Below are positions 1 to 9,980 of a stretch of 64,000 nucleotides of DNA, piece by piece. Origin of the DNA: Nosema muscidifuracis (taxonomy: Eukaryota; Microsporidia; Nosematidae); contig JAIOKI010000002.1 of NCBI GenBank assembly GCA_028335825.1, forward strand, positions 372,001 to 436,000, given 5' to 3'. The translations under genes and the position numbers were made by a program. How positions within the stretch are numbered: the stretch's first letter is position 1; each line of letters begins with the position of its first letter. The notes below the pieces were generated by a model that was not told the DNA's origin, searched no databases, and saw nothing but the letters and a program-made list of their open reading frames with translations.

Positions 1-983
1 CCATATCTTTCACAGATGATTTTCTCCCTTGAATCTGGAATATCATCTCCAATTACGAAATCAGTTCCATCATCTTTTTTGACTCCTTCATCATTTAAAA
101 ATTTAATAGCTTCTGAATATCTAATTCTCTTGAAAGGTCTTTTTGGTACTGATTGTAATTCCATATCAGTATAAATTTCTTTAATTTCATCACCTAATAA
201 ATCATAAAATCTTTTTATAGATTCTGTTACTAAGTGTTCAATACTGTTCAAAAGATCTTCAAATTTTATATTAGCAAGTTCTGCTTCGACATGAGTATAT
301 TCACTCAAATGTCTGGTAGTGTTACTTTTTTCAGCTCTATAAGAAGGCATAATAGAAAAAGCTCTATAAGCTACTGGTGCTACAGTCTCTAAATAAAGTT
401 GAGATGATTGAGATAAATAAGCTTCCTTATCATAATATTTCAAACTAAACAGAGTAGAACCTCCTTCTACTTGAGTTTGTACAATTGTTGGTGTAGTAAT
501 TTCAATATGTTCATTTTCGTAATAAATATCTCTGATAATTCTCAATAAAGCAGATCTAGCCTTTAAAAAGAAAGCTCTTGGTTTTGTACGTAAAGCTAAG
601 TGACCATATTTCATCATAGTATCAAAACTTGATTCCTTGTTCAATGGGAAAGAAGGAGCAATTGCACCGTTGTAAATATCAATTTCATCAATCAAAATTT
701 CAAAATCAATCTTGTCTTTTTTAGACTTGTTTTCTTGTACTTTTCCGTAGATGGTCAATGTAGTACATTTTGTCAAATCTATCTTCTTTTCATAAACACA
801 TTTAATTGTTTTGAATTGACATGTCAAATCAAAAAAAGTAATAGCCTTTCCTGTTCTACATATATCTACCCAACCAAAGGTCTGTATCATTTTACCTATA
901 TCTTTTGATGAAATCATCTTTAATTCCATTTTTTCATATTTTCCACTTATTTTCAAGTTTTCGATATCAATTTTTTCAGACAT
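1..983 (-). CDS. asparaginyl-tRNA synthetase, cytosolic (3' end outside window)
   Basis: Charges tRNA-Asn in the cytosol. The first 327 codons are present; the C-terminal part lies beyond the window edge. An N-terminal OB-fold anticodon-binding region (about residues 30-115) leads into the class II catalytic core. Visible there are QVEGGSTLF, LSQSSQLYLE and the motif-2-like YRAEKSNTTRHLSEYTHVEAE, the pattern typical of eukaryotic AsnRS; it distinguishes AsnRS from AspRS. The start is the ATG whose first base is 983, preceded by CCCTTAAA, the CCC signal. The frame is open throughout. Transcribed away from the phosphotransferase gene on the same strand. Family assignment is firm. Confidence 0.96.
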   Translation of the reverse strand, partial: MSEKIDIENLKISGKYEKMELKMISSKDIGKMIQTFGWVDICRTGKAITFFDLTCQFKTIKCVYEKKIDLTKCTTLTIYGKVQENKSKKDKIDFEILIDEIDIYNGAIAPSFPLNKESSFDTMMKYGHLALRTKPRAFFLKARSALLRIIRDIYYENEHIEITTPTIVQTQVEGGSTLFSLKYYDKEAYLSQSSQLYLETVAPVAYRAFSIMPSYRAEKSNTTRHLSEYTHVEAELANIKFEDLLNSIEHLVTESIKRFYDLLGDEIKEIYTDMELQSVPKRPFKRIRYSEAIKFLNDEGVKKDDGTDFVIGDDIPDSREKIICERY

Positions 984-1440
984 TTTAAGGGTAAAATTTT
1001 TAAAAAAATATTTTTCGTTCGAATATCAAAAAAGGTTAAGTTTTTAGAACAAAACAATTCTTAGAGAATATTTTTTAAGATAATTCAAGTTAAAAGTTAT
1101 TTAATAATTATATTTTAGATTAAGTCATCTCATAACAATCAAATTAATATTAGATATTTTTATAACCAATAATCTTGATTTACTAAAGTTTCAATGTTTA
1201 AAATATCACTTTTACTGCTAGTATTAAATTATTTTTAGAATGAATCACCCAGTACTAAAAATATTTAATTAAGTAATTCGCATAATCTACACATTCAAAA
1301 TATTTTTTAATCTGTTTAACGTTTTATTAACTAAGCTTAAAAAAATTAAATATAATTTTACAAAACAGTTCATAAAATAAAATAATCATTTAATTTGCTA
1401 TGTAAAAGAAGATACTTTTAATAACAACAAATCATTTAAT
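984..1440. other. A+T-rich spacer
   Basis: Spacer between two minus-strand genes. I see no open frame with a start signal, no RNA gene and no clear tandem repeat. It should hold the AsnRS promoter next to base 983. Confidence 0.6.
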
Positions 1441-2583
1441 TTAATTAATTTTCTTTTTATTCAATGCTATAACATTAATGTTTAAAGCATTTTTACAGGC
1501 ACTGACAAGGTTAAATATAGATCTGACATAATAAAATGTAGAAAATATAAATGTAAAGCCTAATAATGAAGATACAATATTTTTTGAAAGACATTTAGAT
1601 AATACACCAAGTACGAGATACATCAAAAAAATAATATTTGTATAAGAAGGCCTTCTATTTATCATATTATAATAAATCTCTTCAATATACTTAAGTGAAA
1701 AATTCTGACCAAATATCATAAAATTAATTAGCTGGTGATCTTTAAATTCTAAAAAACTAGTATGAATCATCATTAAAGGAAAAATTAACAATCCTATACT
1801 AAAGTAACTCTTGAAAACGTCATTGGATTTTTTAGCATTTGTTAGTTTAACTGATTTCATGTATGAGGTAATATAATTAAAAATGAAGACAAATAATGCC
1901 ATTATAGCGAGAGGAGAAATGTAAACAAATGTGACAGTCTTAGTCAATGGAGGATAATGAATAAAATTATCAACAGTAGCTTTAAATTTCTGATCATAAA
2001 ATGCTGATAAAAAATGAAGAACGACCATCAGCATGATTCCTTCAGTAGGTCCACTTATTAATCCGAATTCGAAAACATCAGTGAATTTTTCTTCGAGTCC
2101 TGAGAAATAGAATCCATACATTACTGACAACATAACCATAATAGAAGTATAAGAAAATCCTAATCTCATTGACGACATAAGTGTAATCATACAAAAGAAG
2201 ACAACACATGAATCAACACCGTGATCAAAAAGTTGTCCCATAGGAGAGACTTCTTTCAGTCTTCTTGCTTGTGCACCGTCTAAATTATCCATAGTAAAGT
2301 AAAAAAATAATGAAAGACCGCTAAGCAAAGCAAGCCATTCAGTTTTACTTTTCAAATCTTGATCAACACATATTACAATTAAAAAATTAATAGCCATTAT
2401 AAGAAATCCAAATAAGGTTAAAGCATTAGGAGAAATTATTCTTGGAGTATGATTTAGTACCATAGATGTGTACTTCTTAAATATATAGGCTGATAATATA
2501 GATTTATCAACTGATTTATAGCTATGGGTCTTAAGATTGTTTTCTTCTTTTTTTGTAATTTTCGGATCGAACAGTGAAAACAT
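1441..2583 (-). CDS. CDP-alcohol phosphotransferase (ethanolamine/choline phosphotransferase)
   Basis: Last step of the Kennedy pathway: transfers phosphoethanolamine or phosphocholine from the CDP-alcohol to diacylglycerol, in the ER membrane. The full CDP-alcohol phosphatidyltransferase signature is present: D99, D102, G103, A106, R107, G116, D120 and D124 (the DGxxARx8GxxxDxxxD pattern). Several hydrophobic segments follow, consistent with a multi-pass membrane enzyme, and 380 residues is the usual length for EPT1/CPT1. The start has CCC a few bases upstream (AGCCCTTCAAAAAA then ATG). The sequence does not decide between ethanolamine and choline. Confidence 0.92.
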   Translation of the reverse strand: MFSLFDPKITKKEENNLKTHSYKSVDKSILSAYIFKKYTSMVLNHTPRIISPNALTLFGFLIMAINFLIVICVDQDLKSKTEWLALLSGLSLFFYFTMDNLDGAQARRLKEVSPMGQLFDHGVDSCVVFFCMITLMSSMRLGFSYTSIMVMLSVMYGFYFSGLEEKFTDVFEFGLISGPTEGIMLMVVLHFLSAFYDQKFKATVDNFIHYPPLTKTVTFVYISPLAIMALFVFIFNYITSYMKSVKLTNAKKSNDVFKSYFSIGLLIFPLMMIHTSFLEFKDHQLINFMIFGQNFSLKYIEEIYYNMINRRPSYTNIIFLMYLVLGVLSKCLSKNIVSSLLGFTFIFSTFYYVRSIFNLVSACKNALNINVIALNKKKIN

Positions 2584-2798
2584 TTTTTTGAAGGGCTGAG
2601 ATGGTTTTTAAAATAGAATTTAAAACTTTCAAATAATTGGTTAACTTAAAGTTTTAGACTATTTATTTTATCAACAGAAAAATCTAAAAAATATTTAAGA
2701 GTATGTTTATGTAAGATCCTTCATTCTAAGAAGAAGACTTTAACAAAAAAAATAAAATGGAAAAATTACATTTCTAAATTTTTAATTGTCATAAAATA

Positions 2799-3034
2799 TT
2801 TCGAAAATACGTAATTTATAAACAAAACGTTATTTTTATCAAAGTTTATAATAATTCTAAATCATTAAGTTTATTATTTCGAAAATACGTAATTTATAAA
2901 CAAAACGTTATTTTTATAAAAGTTTATAATAATTCTAAATCATTAAGTTTATTATTTCGAAAATACGTAATTTATAAACAAAACGTTATTTTTATCAAAG
3001 TTTATAATAATTCTAAATCATTAAGTTTATTATT
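2799..3034. repeat. tandem repeat, 3 units of 78 bp
   Basis: Three head-to-tail copies begin at 2799, 2877 and 2955 with TTTCGAAAATACGTAA and are nearly identical. They lie in the 697-base spacer upstream of CFT1. Apart from the repeat I see nothing else in 2584-3280. Confidence 0.95.
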
Positions 3035-3280
3035 TTTCAAATGTTTGATATAAAAAGATTTATAAATTGGTTTTTCAACATATTTAAGTAATGTATAAAT
3101 GAAATCTAATATACTGTAAATGTTAACTTAATGAACCAATTTTTAATATAATCTGATAAAGTTTTAAATTTTGTAAAATGAAGTCATCTCGTAACACATA
3201 TTTAATATATTTTTCTAATTATATTGCTATTTTATCATCTTAGTTAAACAGGTTTATTTTTTTTTGTAAATGAACCCTTC

Positions 3281-6200
3281 ATGAATATTTTGTATTCAAA
3301 GAAAAATTTGATAAATTGCATGGAAGGCTGTGCGATAGGAAATTTTTTCAGATCGGGAAAGGGGCTAATTACATTTAACAAAAATATAATGAAATTTTAC
3401 ATTCTAGATAAAAGATGCAATCCTGTGTTTTTATATGATAAAGTATTACTAGAAAACATTATACAAATCGAGACTTATAAATTTGATTACGATTCGGATG
3501 GTATATTCGTTTTATTCGAATCTACAAAAATGTGCACAGTACATTTTGACGAAGATCTTCCTATAGTAAATTCTCTAAAATATTTTGAGAAGGATGAATA
3601 CGATATTAGACATGAAGATACTAATTTTTTTAGATTAAGCGGAGATACTGGTATACTTAAAATTAGTAGAAGGTTTTTTTCTATATTTTCTGTTAATTCA
3701 AGAGGGTTTCCTGCTAAGGTTTATAAATTTACAGATATTGATGATAAAATTAAGAATGTAATCGATTTTGTTTTTCTTACCAATTATACTGTACCAACTT
3801 TTTGTATAGTGTTTAATTCTACACCTAGATCATATATTAATACAAAAGATTATCAAGCTATTATCTGTTCATACGATTCGAAATTAAACATGTTTTACGC
3901 TATAGACGAGTTTGAAGTTTCTTGTTACACAAAAAAAGTTTTATTTTCGAATAATATATTAATTTTTGTGTCTAGCAATGATTTAGTATTTAGAACAACT
4001 GGAAATTACTTTTATTATCCATTGAACAAGATGTCTCCATATAGTAAAGAAGATCAAGAAGATATTGTTCTAAAAGATGCTCAATTTTATTTTAGAGATG
4101 AGCATTTAATTATATTCAATGGTGATGGTTATGTTTACAATTTAAGAATTAATTTAGATAGTGAAAGAATTGTAAATATAGATTTCAGTAAAGTTGAGAA
4201 TTTAGTTATACCGAAATTTATTAATGAATATGAGAATTTCGTATTTTTAGGTTCAAATGAAAGATCTTATTTATTCGAAATAAGTTACAATACAATTGAC
4301 GAATCAAAAGATGGAGACGAAGAGCTTAAAAAGAAAAGATTAAATGTAAATGAATTATCAAAAATAATTAATGAAGAATATGAAAAGATTTATGGAACTT
4401 CAATAGAATCGAATAAAAAAAAGGTTATTTATTTTAATAAAAAATATGAATTTTCAGGTATTGGTTATGTTAATGATTTATGCGTACGTGCCAAAGGAGA
4501 ATATATAGCTGTTTCTGAAGGAATCGAGAATTATATTTTAGAATTTAGTGATTTCTTAAAATTTGATATAAAAAAGTCTTATGATTGTATAAACTCTGAA
4601 AAATTCTGTATTTCTGGTCAAACAATAAATATAAAAAGTAAAGATGAAATTCATTCTATAAAATTGAAAGATTTTGAAAATATTGAATCATTTAAAATTA
4701 ATGATTCTTCTTCAACTATTTCTTTATTTACTTATAAAGATGTTTTATGTCAAATAACAAGATCAAGAATAATTTTTCATGGTAAGAATATTATAAATCA
4801 TGATATTGAAATATTAGATGCAAAATTTTTCATAACTAAAGATTCAATATATTTCGGATTATTGGATGTAAATAATAATTTATCAATTAGAAATATATCT
4901 ATGGATATTATATTTAATTTAGAAAATGTTAATACATTTTGTTTTTATGATGAATATTGTGTGACTTCTGTTTTCAATGATTTAATATTTTTTAATTTGA
5001 ATAATTTTTCAAACCAAAGAAAAATTTTTAATATATCAAATTTTGATTTTAGTTATGTATTTAATAAAGAAGAATTTAAATCCACCAGTGATAAAATTAT
5101 TGAAATAGAAATTATAAAAATTAAGGATGTTTATTTTGTATTTTTAATTAACAATAGAGGATTATTTTCTGTATATAAAATGTTTGATGATATGCTTATT
5201 AAAGTAGTAATTGACGAATTTATATATTTTGATGTATCAAAGAAATCAAAATGGATTTATCAAGTAGAAGATTTTGTATATCTCAAATCAACTAGGCCAT
5301 GTTTTGTTTATGTTAATAGTAGACATGAAATATTTTTTTATAAATCGAAATATGACATTCAAGATATTTGTGTTTATAATAATGAAATATTATTTTTGAC
5401 AAACAATAAATTTTGCCACGCTAAATACCCGAAATTTGAAAAAAATTTATTATTAAAAAAATCTGATTTTTTTAGAAATTTGAGTAGTACGAGCGAGTTA
5501 AATATTTACGACAGATGTATTTTTAAGAAAATACCTTTACCAAAGATTCCTAAGAATGTTGAAATTTCAGGTAATTATATTTTAATAGTAGCATGTGAGA
5601 AAGTTAAATTTAAAGAATCAGAGTATGATGATACCTATGTAGATGTATTTACTTATAAATATTCTATTGATCTTTATACTAATTCTCATAAATATATTTC
5701 GACTTTTGAATTGGATCCTGATGAGTATGTATTTGATATTAAAGAATTATCTTTAAATGACTCAATAGGTATTAACGGAAAAAGTAATTTTATTGTTGTG
5801 TGTATAACAAAAATTGAAGGAGAAGATAAACATTCCAGAGGAAGATTGGTTATATTAGAATTGATAGATATAGTTACTGATGAGACAACTAAATATAAAG
5901 ATAAAAAGTTGAAACTTATTGCTTCTGAGAATATAAAGGGTTGTATAATTAAATGTGATGAAATTAAAGGAAATGTAATTGTTGTACTTGGAATAAAAAC
6001 AATGGTTTATAAAATTGACAGAAGTGAAGGACTTATCCCTATTGGAATACACGATCTACACACTTTGAGCACATCTTTAGTAACTATAAAAAATTATGTA
6101 TTATCATCTGATATTTACAGAGGGCTTTCATTTTTTTATTATCAGACTAGACCAGTCCGTCTTAATTTAATATGCACAAGTAATCCAATTAAATATGCGA

Positions 6201-6676
6201 CACATATCGATTTTATCGTTAGAGGGTCTTCTTTATCTATAATCTGTATGGATGTGAAAGGGAATTTGCACACTTATACATACTCACCTAAAAATATATT
6301 AAGCTGTGATGGAACGAAATTCGTTAAGAGATGTGAAACAAAATTTAATTTAGGAAGATTGGTTATGAAAAAGGCAAAATCTAAAATGCTTAATCCTGTT
6401 TTTGTATCTGATAGCAATTATATGATAGAAATAGATATTTTGGATGAATCTTTATACAGTGAATTATATAAACTGCAAAATGGTTATTTATCAGTAATTG
6501 AAGATACTTTTGGACTGAACCCTGAAAATTTTAATGATCAAGAGACTCATCTTAAACCTCCTTCCATAAAGAAGCCTATAATAAGAGAAATAATTACAAG
6601 ATTTTTAAATCTACCTAACTGTATACAACAAAAATATTTTGAAGGCGGAGTTGAAAAGTTGAAAGATTTTGAATAA
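3281..6676 (+). CDS. CFT1: cleavage and polyadenylation factor subunit CFT1/CPSF160
   Basis: Large beta-propeller scaffold of the mRNA 3'-end cleavage/polyadenylation complex, in the nucleus. The N-terminus (MNILYSKKNLIN, then GNFF) resembles CPSF160's MYAVYKQ...CNFF start. The C-terminal CPSF_A region contains SRGRLVILELIDI, a KNYVLSSDIYRGLSFFYYQ segment equivalent to CPSF160's KNFILAADVMKSISLLRYQ, and HTYTYSPKN. These favour CFT1 over its paralogues SF3B3 and DDB1. At 1131 residues it is shorter than the yeast and human proteins. The start at 3281 follows AACCCTTC. An ATG at 3270 opens a four-codon frame whose TGA overlaps the real start; it may lie upstream of the transcript. Confidence 0.85.
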   Translation: MNILYSKKNLINCMEGCAIGNFFRSGKGLITFNKNIMKFYILDKRCNPVFLYDKVLLENIIQIETYKFDYDSDGIFVLFESTKMCTVHFDEDLPIVNSLKYFEKDEYDIRHEDTNFFRLSGDTGILKISRRFFSIFSVNSRGFPAKVYKFTDIDDKIKNVIDFVFLTNYTVPTFCIVFNSTPRSYINTKDYQAIICSYDSKLNMFYAIDEFEVSCYTKKVLFSNNILIFVSSNDLVFRTTGNYFYYPLNKMSPYSKEDQEDIVLKDAQFYFRDEHLIIFNGDGYVYNLRINLDSERIVNIDFSKVENLVIPKFINEYENFVFLGSNERSYLFEISYNTIDESKDGDEELKKKRLNVNELSKIINEEYEKIYGTSIESNKKKVIYFNKKYEFSGIGYVNDLCVRAKGEYIAVSEGIENYILEFSDFLKFDIKKSYDCINSEKFCISGQTINIKSKDEIHSIKLKDFENIESFKINDSSSTISLFTYKDVLCQITRSRIIFHGKNIINHDIEILDAKFFITKDSIYFGLLDVNNNLSIRNISMDIIFNLENVNTFCFYDEYCVTSVFNDLIFFNLNNFSNQRKIFNISNFDFSYVFNKEEFKSTSDKIIEIEIIKIKDVYFVFLINNRGLFSVYKMFDDMLIKVVIDEFIYFDVSKKSKWIYQVEDFVYLKSTRPCFVYVNSRHEIFFYKSKYDIQDICVYNNEILFLTNNKFCHAKYPKFEKNLLLKKSDFFRNLSSTSELNIYDRCIFKKIPLPKIPKNVEISGNYILIVACEKVKFKESEYDDTYVDVFTYKYSIDLYTNSHKYISTFELDPDEYVFDIKELSLNDSIGINGKSNFIVVCITKIEGEDKHSRGRLVILELIDIVTDETTKYKDKKLKLIASENIKGCIIKCDEIKGNVIVVLGIKTMVYKIDRSEGLIPIGIHDLHTLSTSLVTIKNYVLSSDIYRGLSFFYYQTRPVRLNLICTSNPIKYATHIDFIVRGSSLSIICMDVKGNLHTYTYSPKNILSCDGTKFVKRCETKFNLGRLVMKKAKSKMLNPVFVSDSNYMIEIDILDESLYSELYKLQNGYLSVIEDTFGLNPENFNDQETHLKPPSIKKPIIREIITRFLNLPNCIQQKYFEGGVEKLKDFE

Positions 6677-6779
6677 ATATGTTAACTTTTTCTATTGTTT
6701 ATTGCTAACTTACATTATTATTTTGAAATTTACATAACTGAGCCCTTTAATAATGTTATATAAACTAGCTAAACTTTTT

Positions 6780-6922
6780 TATTTTAAGAATATAATTTTA
6801 GTATTAATAATTTAAAAATAAAACTTTTTAATTCTAAGAATGTAATTTTAGTATTAATAATTTAAAAATAAAACTTTCTATTCTAAGAATATAATTTTAG
6901 TATTAGTGATTTAAAAATAAAT
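6780..6922. repeat. tandem repeat, about 50 bp, 3 units
   Basis: Three imperfect units containing AATTTTAGTATTAATAATTT, spaced 50 and 49 bp apart, between the end of CFT1 and the 3' end of the 5S rRNA gene. Confidence 0.85.
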
Positions 6923-6937
6923 TTATATAAACAAAAA

Positions 6938-7054
6938 ATTACAGCACCCAGCTTTTCCAAGCGGTCTCCCATCTTAGTACTAACTAGGCTCTTACTGGCT
7001 TAACTTCGGAGAGCTGACGAGTTCCGGTGCTTTACAGTAGATATGGCCGTAACT
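6938..7054 (-). rRNA. 5S ribosomal RNA
   Basis: The minus strand reads as eukaryotic 5S rRNA: GTTACGGCCATAT at the 5' end, GAAGTTAAGCC in the internal control region, TTAGTACTAAGATGGGAGACC in the middle and GGGTGCTGTAA at the 3' end. The ends can pair as helix I. About 117 nt. A run of T on the minus strand directly after the 3' end is a plausible RNA polymerase III terminator. End positions are good to a base or two. It sits alone between two plus-strand genes. Confidence 0.97.
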
Positions 7055-7224
7055 GAAATTATCTTAAATTAAATGACAAATTAATATCTTCAGTAAATTA
7101 ATTGTTATATATTGGTATAATTTATACTTATCATCGTAATAATTAAAGACATTTATTTAAATATGATTAAATCCGAGAAGTTTAGATTTAATGTTAAATT
7201 AAATCAATTATTTAACCCATTTTT

Positions 7225-9828
7225 ATGTCTGAAAATAAAGAGAAAAGAGAATTATTTGATATAGAAGAAGATAATGAAACTAATATAAAGAAAGTAAAAC
7301 TCAATATGGATTTTACTTTTATGTTTATGAATGGACGTGATTTGACTTTAGATGAGCTTAATTTAATACTTCCAAATACTAATTATGAGATTTATGATAT
7401 CAAAGATATTGATACTATAAACATAACAAAACTAGAGAAATATGGAAATTTTAATGAAAAAGAAGCTCAGTTTTTTTTAAAGATTACGTACACAAAAGAT
7501 GATTCAGAAAAAAAAGTTTTAAAATATTTAATTGATCTTTTAAAAGGTGATAGGCATAAAAAGAAAAAAGCAGAAAAACGTTTAAAAAAATTTTGTGGAA
7601 ATGAAATTCTGACAGAGAAGATTATTTTTCTTTTTATATCACAAAACTTGACTATTAAAGATAAAGAAAGAATTTTAAGAATCATAGATGAAATATTAAA
7701 ATCAAAAAATATTAAGCTAAAAAAAGAAATATTTTATATTCTTATAATTTTACTTAAAGATGATAATATAAAGCATAAAGTTATTGATATTTTATCTTAT
7801 TTTTACATGAATGAATTCGATAATATTTTAAACTTAATAAATAATGAATTAGAATCTGAAGAAAAGAAAATACAAGATGTTTTAAGTAAGATTATAGCTT
7901 TATCAGTAATTTATTACGGATACAAAAATGTACATAAATTTATTTTAGGGAACGAAACTCAATCAAAAAATAATAGAAAAAAATTTATTTTTTTGAAAGC
8001 ACATTTTCATATTTTAGGATTCGTTAATGATCAAGTAAGTGATTTTATAGAAGAAATGCATAATTTTTTATTCAAGTCTTTTGAAATTGGATTTAGATAC
8101 ATAAAAATTGAAATTTCAAATATTATTTCTCATTTATGCATAAAATCAATTATAGATGATAAAGAAATTATAAAATTTTCAGATATGATAATAAAAGAAT
8201 TATTATCATTTTGCAATCTCAGAGTAAATGAAGGTATTGATTTATGTGAGATAATTAGAAAGAAATTGAATCTTTCCATTACACACCAAGAAATTTTATA
8301 TATTTTTCATTTACTTAGATCATTAGCTTATTTATCTCAAAATAATCAAAATTTATCTCAAATAACATTTGAAATTTTATCAAAAATTAATAATTTCGAT
8401 ATAAATTGCATAAAAATATTTTATAGAATTTTTGAAAATTTAGATTACGAATCAGCAAGTAATTATATTTTAAAAAATTTAGAATATTTTTTAGATACAA
8501 AATTTATAGAATATAAACAAATGATAATTTTGATATTCTTAAAGATTTTACCTAATATAGATATTGAATATAAACTTATAAATATGATTTTAATTAAGGA
8601 TATTATGGATACAATTTTAGAAATATTTTCTAAGTATGAGAATATATTAATTGAAAATATTAATTTATATAAAGAAAATCTTTTTATACTTATTAAGAAT
8701 AATAATGAATTTGTTATAAAAAATGTAATTAAGTTATTTAATATTGCAAATCCAAAAGATTTGGAATGGTATAAAATTTTTGAAATAGGAAAAAATAAAA
8801 TTAGAGCAATTGATAAACAGACTCAAATTTTAGGATATCGTTTAATTAAGAGAATTCTTTTTAAAATTGAAACTGTTGATTTAAAAAAATTCGCTGAAAT
8901 GCTTTATGAAAAACTTGATAAATCCAATCACGAAATTTTGTGTATTCAATTATCAATTTTATCAAAAATATACCAAATTACGAAATATAAAGAATTTACA
9001 GATTTTATTTTAGAATTATCTCCAATTTTAAAGATAAAAAATGATCGTGTTAAAGAAAAAATAATAATTCTTATTTCAACAATACTTAAATTAAATAAAA
9101 ATATACAGCATAATATTAGTAAACCTGAATTTATAAGAATTTGTTACGATGTTATGGATTATCTATCATTTTGGTATATTAAGAGTAAAAAATGTGCTTT
9201 CGATTTGCTTATACAAATATCTGATTATATTGCACCACAAGAAATCGTAAATATTTATACAGAATTTTTAGAATCTACTAATAAAAATGTAAAAAAAGGT
9301 CTTATTCTTGGAATTTCAAGTTTAGCAGATCATGTAGGTCTTTATAATATCCTTCCTATTTTATTGGTGGATTACAAATATGTAGATGAAAAAGTCAAAC
9401 TAGTAATTACAAGAACAATTTCAAAATGTAATATTTCAAAATTATATCTTCCTTTTGTTATTCCTATTTTTGAAGATTGTATTTTAACTAATAATATCGA
9501 ATTTAGAATTTGTGGTATAGAATTGTGTAATGAGATATTAAACAAAACTAGTATTATAGAAATGGATACAAGAATAATTATACATTTTTTAAATTTGATA
9601 TGGTACAATATATTAGAAACTAATGTTATAATTAAGAAGAAATTTGATGATTTTATTGAGATTATAACAAAACTTTTTGGTAGTGAATTTATTATCAAAT
9701 ATATTGTTATAGGATTATTTCATCCATCGAAAAGAATTCGTAAAAGGTACAATGAAATTTTAGATATTGTTAAGAAATATGGAAATGTATCAAAAGATTT
9801 AAAATATTTAGAGCATGAAATTTATTAA
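7225..9828 (+). CDS. splicing factor 3B subunit 1 (SF3B1/Hsh155), HEAT-repeat protein
   Basis: Core of the U2 snRNP SF3b complex, which clamps the branch-site helix. The protein (867 residues) is almost wholly alpha-helical HEAT repeats. The C-terminus carries the family hallmark: YIVIGLFHPSKRIRKRYNEI against SF3B1's GLFHPARKVRDVYWKIYN. Upstream, SPILKIKNDRVKEK and KPEFIRICYDVMDYL match the SF3B1 TPILKNRHEKVQEN and REWMRICFELLELL segments. The long N-terminal extension of animal SF3B1 is reduced to about 80 residues. The start follows AACCCATTTTT. Keeping SF3B1 implies a working spliceosome and therefore some introns in this genome. Confidence 0.9.
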   Translation: MSENKEKRELFDIEEDNETNIKKVKLNMDFTFMFMNGRDLTLDELNLILPNTNYEIYDIKDIDTINITKLEKYGNFNEKEAQFFLKITYTKDDSEKKVLKYLIDLLKGDRHKKKKAEKRLKKFCGNEILTEKIIFLFISQNLTIKDKERILRIIDEILKSKNIKLKKEIFYILIILLKDDNIKHKVIDILSYFYMNEFDNILNLINNELESEEKKIQDVLSKIIALSVIYYGYKNVHKFILGNETQSKNNRKKFIFLKAHFHILGFVNDQVSDFIEEMHNFLFKSFEIGFRYIKIEISNIISHLCIKSIIDDKEIIKFSDMIIKELLSFCNLRVNEGIDLCEIIRKKLNLSITHQEILYIFHLLRSLAYLSQNNQNLSQITFEILSKINNFDINCIKIFYRIFENLDYESASNYILKNLEYFLDTKFIEYKQMIILIFLKILPNIDIEYKLINMILIKDIMDTILEIFSKYENILIENINLYKENLFILIKNNNEFVIKNVIKLFNIANPKDLEWYKIFEIGKNKIRAIDKQTQILGYRLIKRILFKIETVDLKKFAEMLYEKLDKSNHEILCIQLSILSKIYQITKYKEFTDFILELSPILKIKNDRVKEKIIILISTILKLNKNIQHNISKPEFIRICYDVMDYLSFWYIKSKKCAFDLLIQISDYIAPQEIVNIYTEFLESTNKNVKKGLILGISSLADHVGLYNILPILLVDYKYVDEKVKLVITRTISKCNISKLYLPFVIPIFEDCILTNNIEFRICGIELCNEILNKTSIIEMDTRIIIHFLNLIWYNILETNVIIKKKFDDFIEIITKLFGSEFIIKYIVIGLFHPSKRIRKRYNEILDIVKKYGNVSKDLKYLEHEIY

Positions 9829-9970
9829 AACTTAGTTAATTTATTAAAACTTATTTAATTTATTAAAGCTAATTGGTTTCATGTAAAAATTATTTAATTT
9901 ATTAAAACTAAGTCAATTTATGTAAAAATTATTTAATTCAATAAAAACTTATTTAATTTATGGAATTTAT
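9829..9970. repeat. short imperfect repeats in spacer
   Basis: Repeated TTATTTAATTTATTAAAACT-like units of about 23-45 bp between the convergent SF3B1 and Utp14 genes. Confidence 0.7.
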
Positions 9971-9980
9971 TAAATATTAT

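Noticed and set aside
3270-3284. Upstream ATG before CFT1 giving a four-codon frame
   Set aside because: The CCC signal lies inside it, so the transcript may begin near or after this ATG; not listed as a regulatory uORF.
3281-6676. Alternative identity SF3B3/RSE1, tempting because SF3B1 is the next coding gene
   Set aside because: The KNYVLSSDIYRGLSFFYYQ and SRGRLVILELIDI segments match CPSF160 better than SF3B3.
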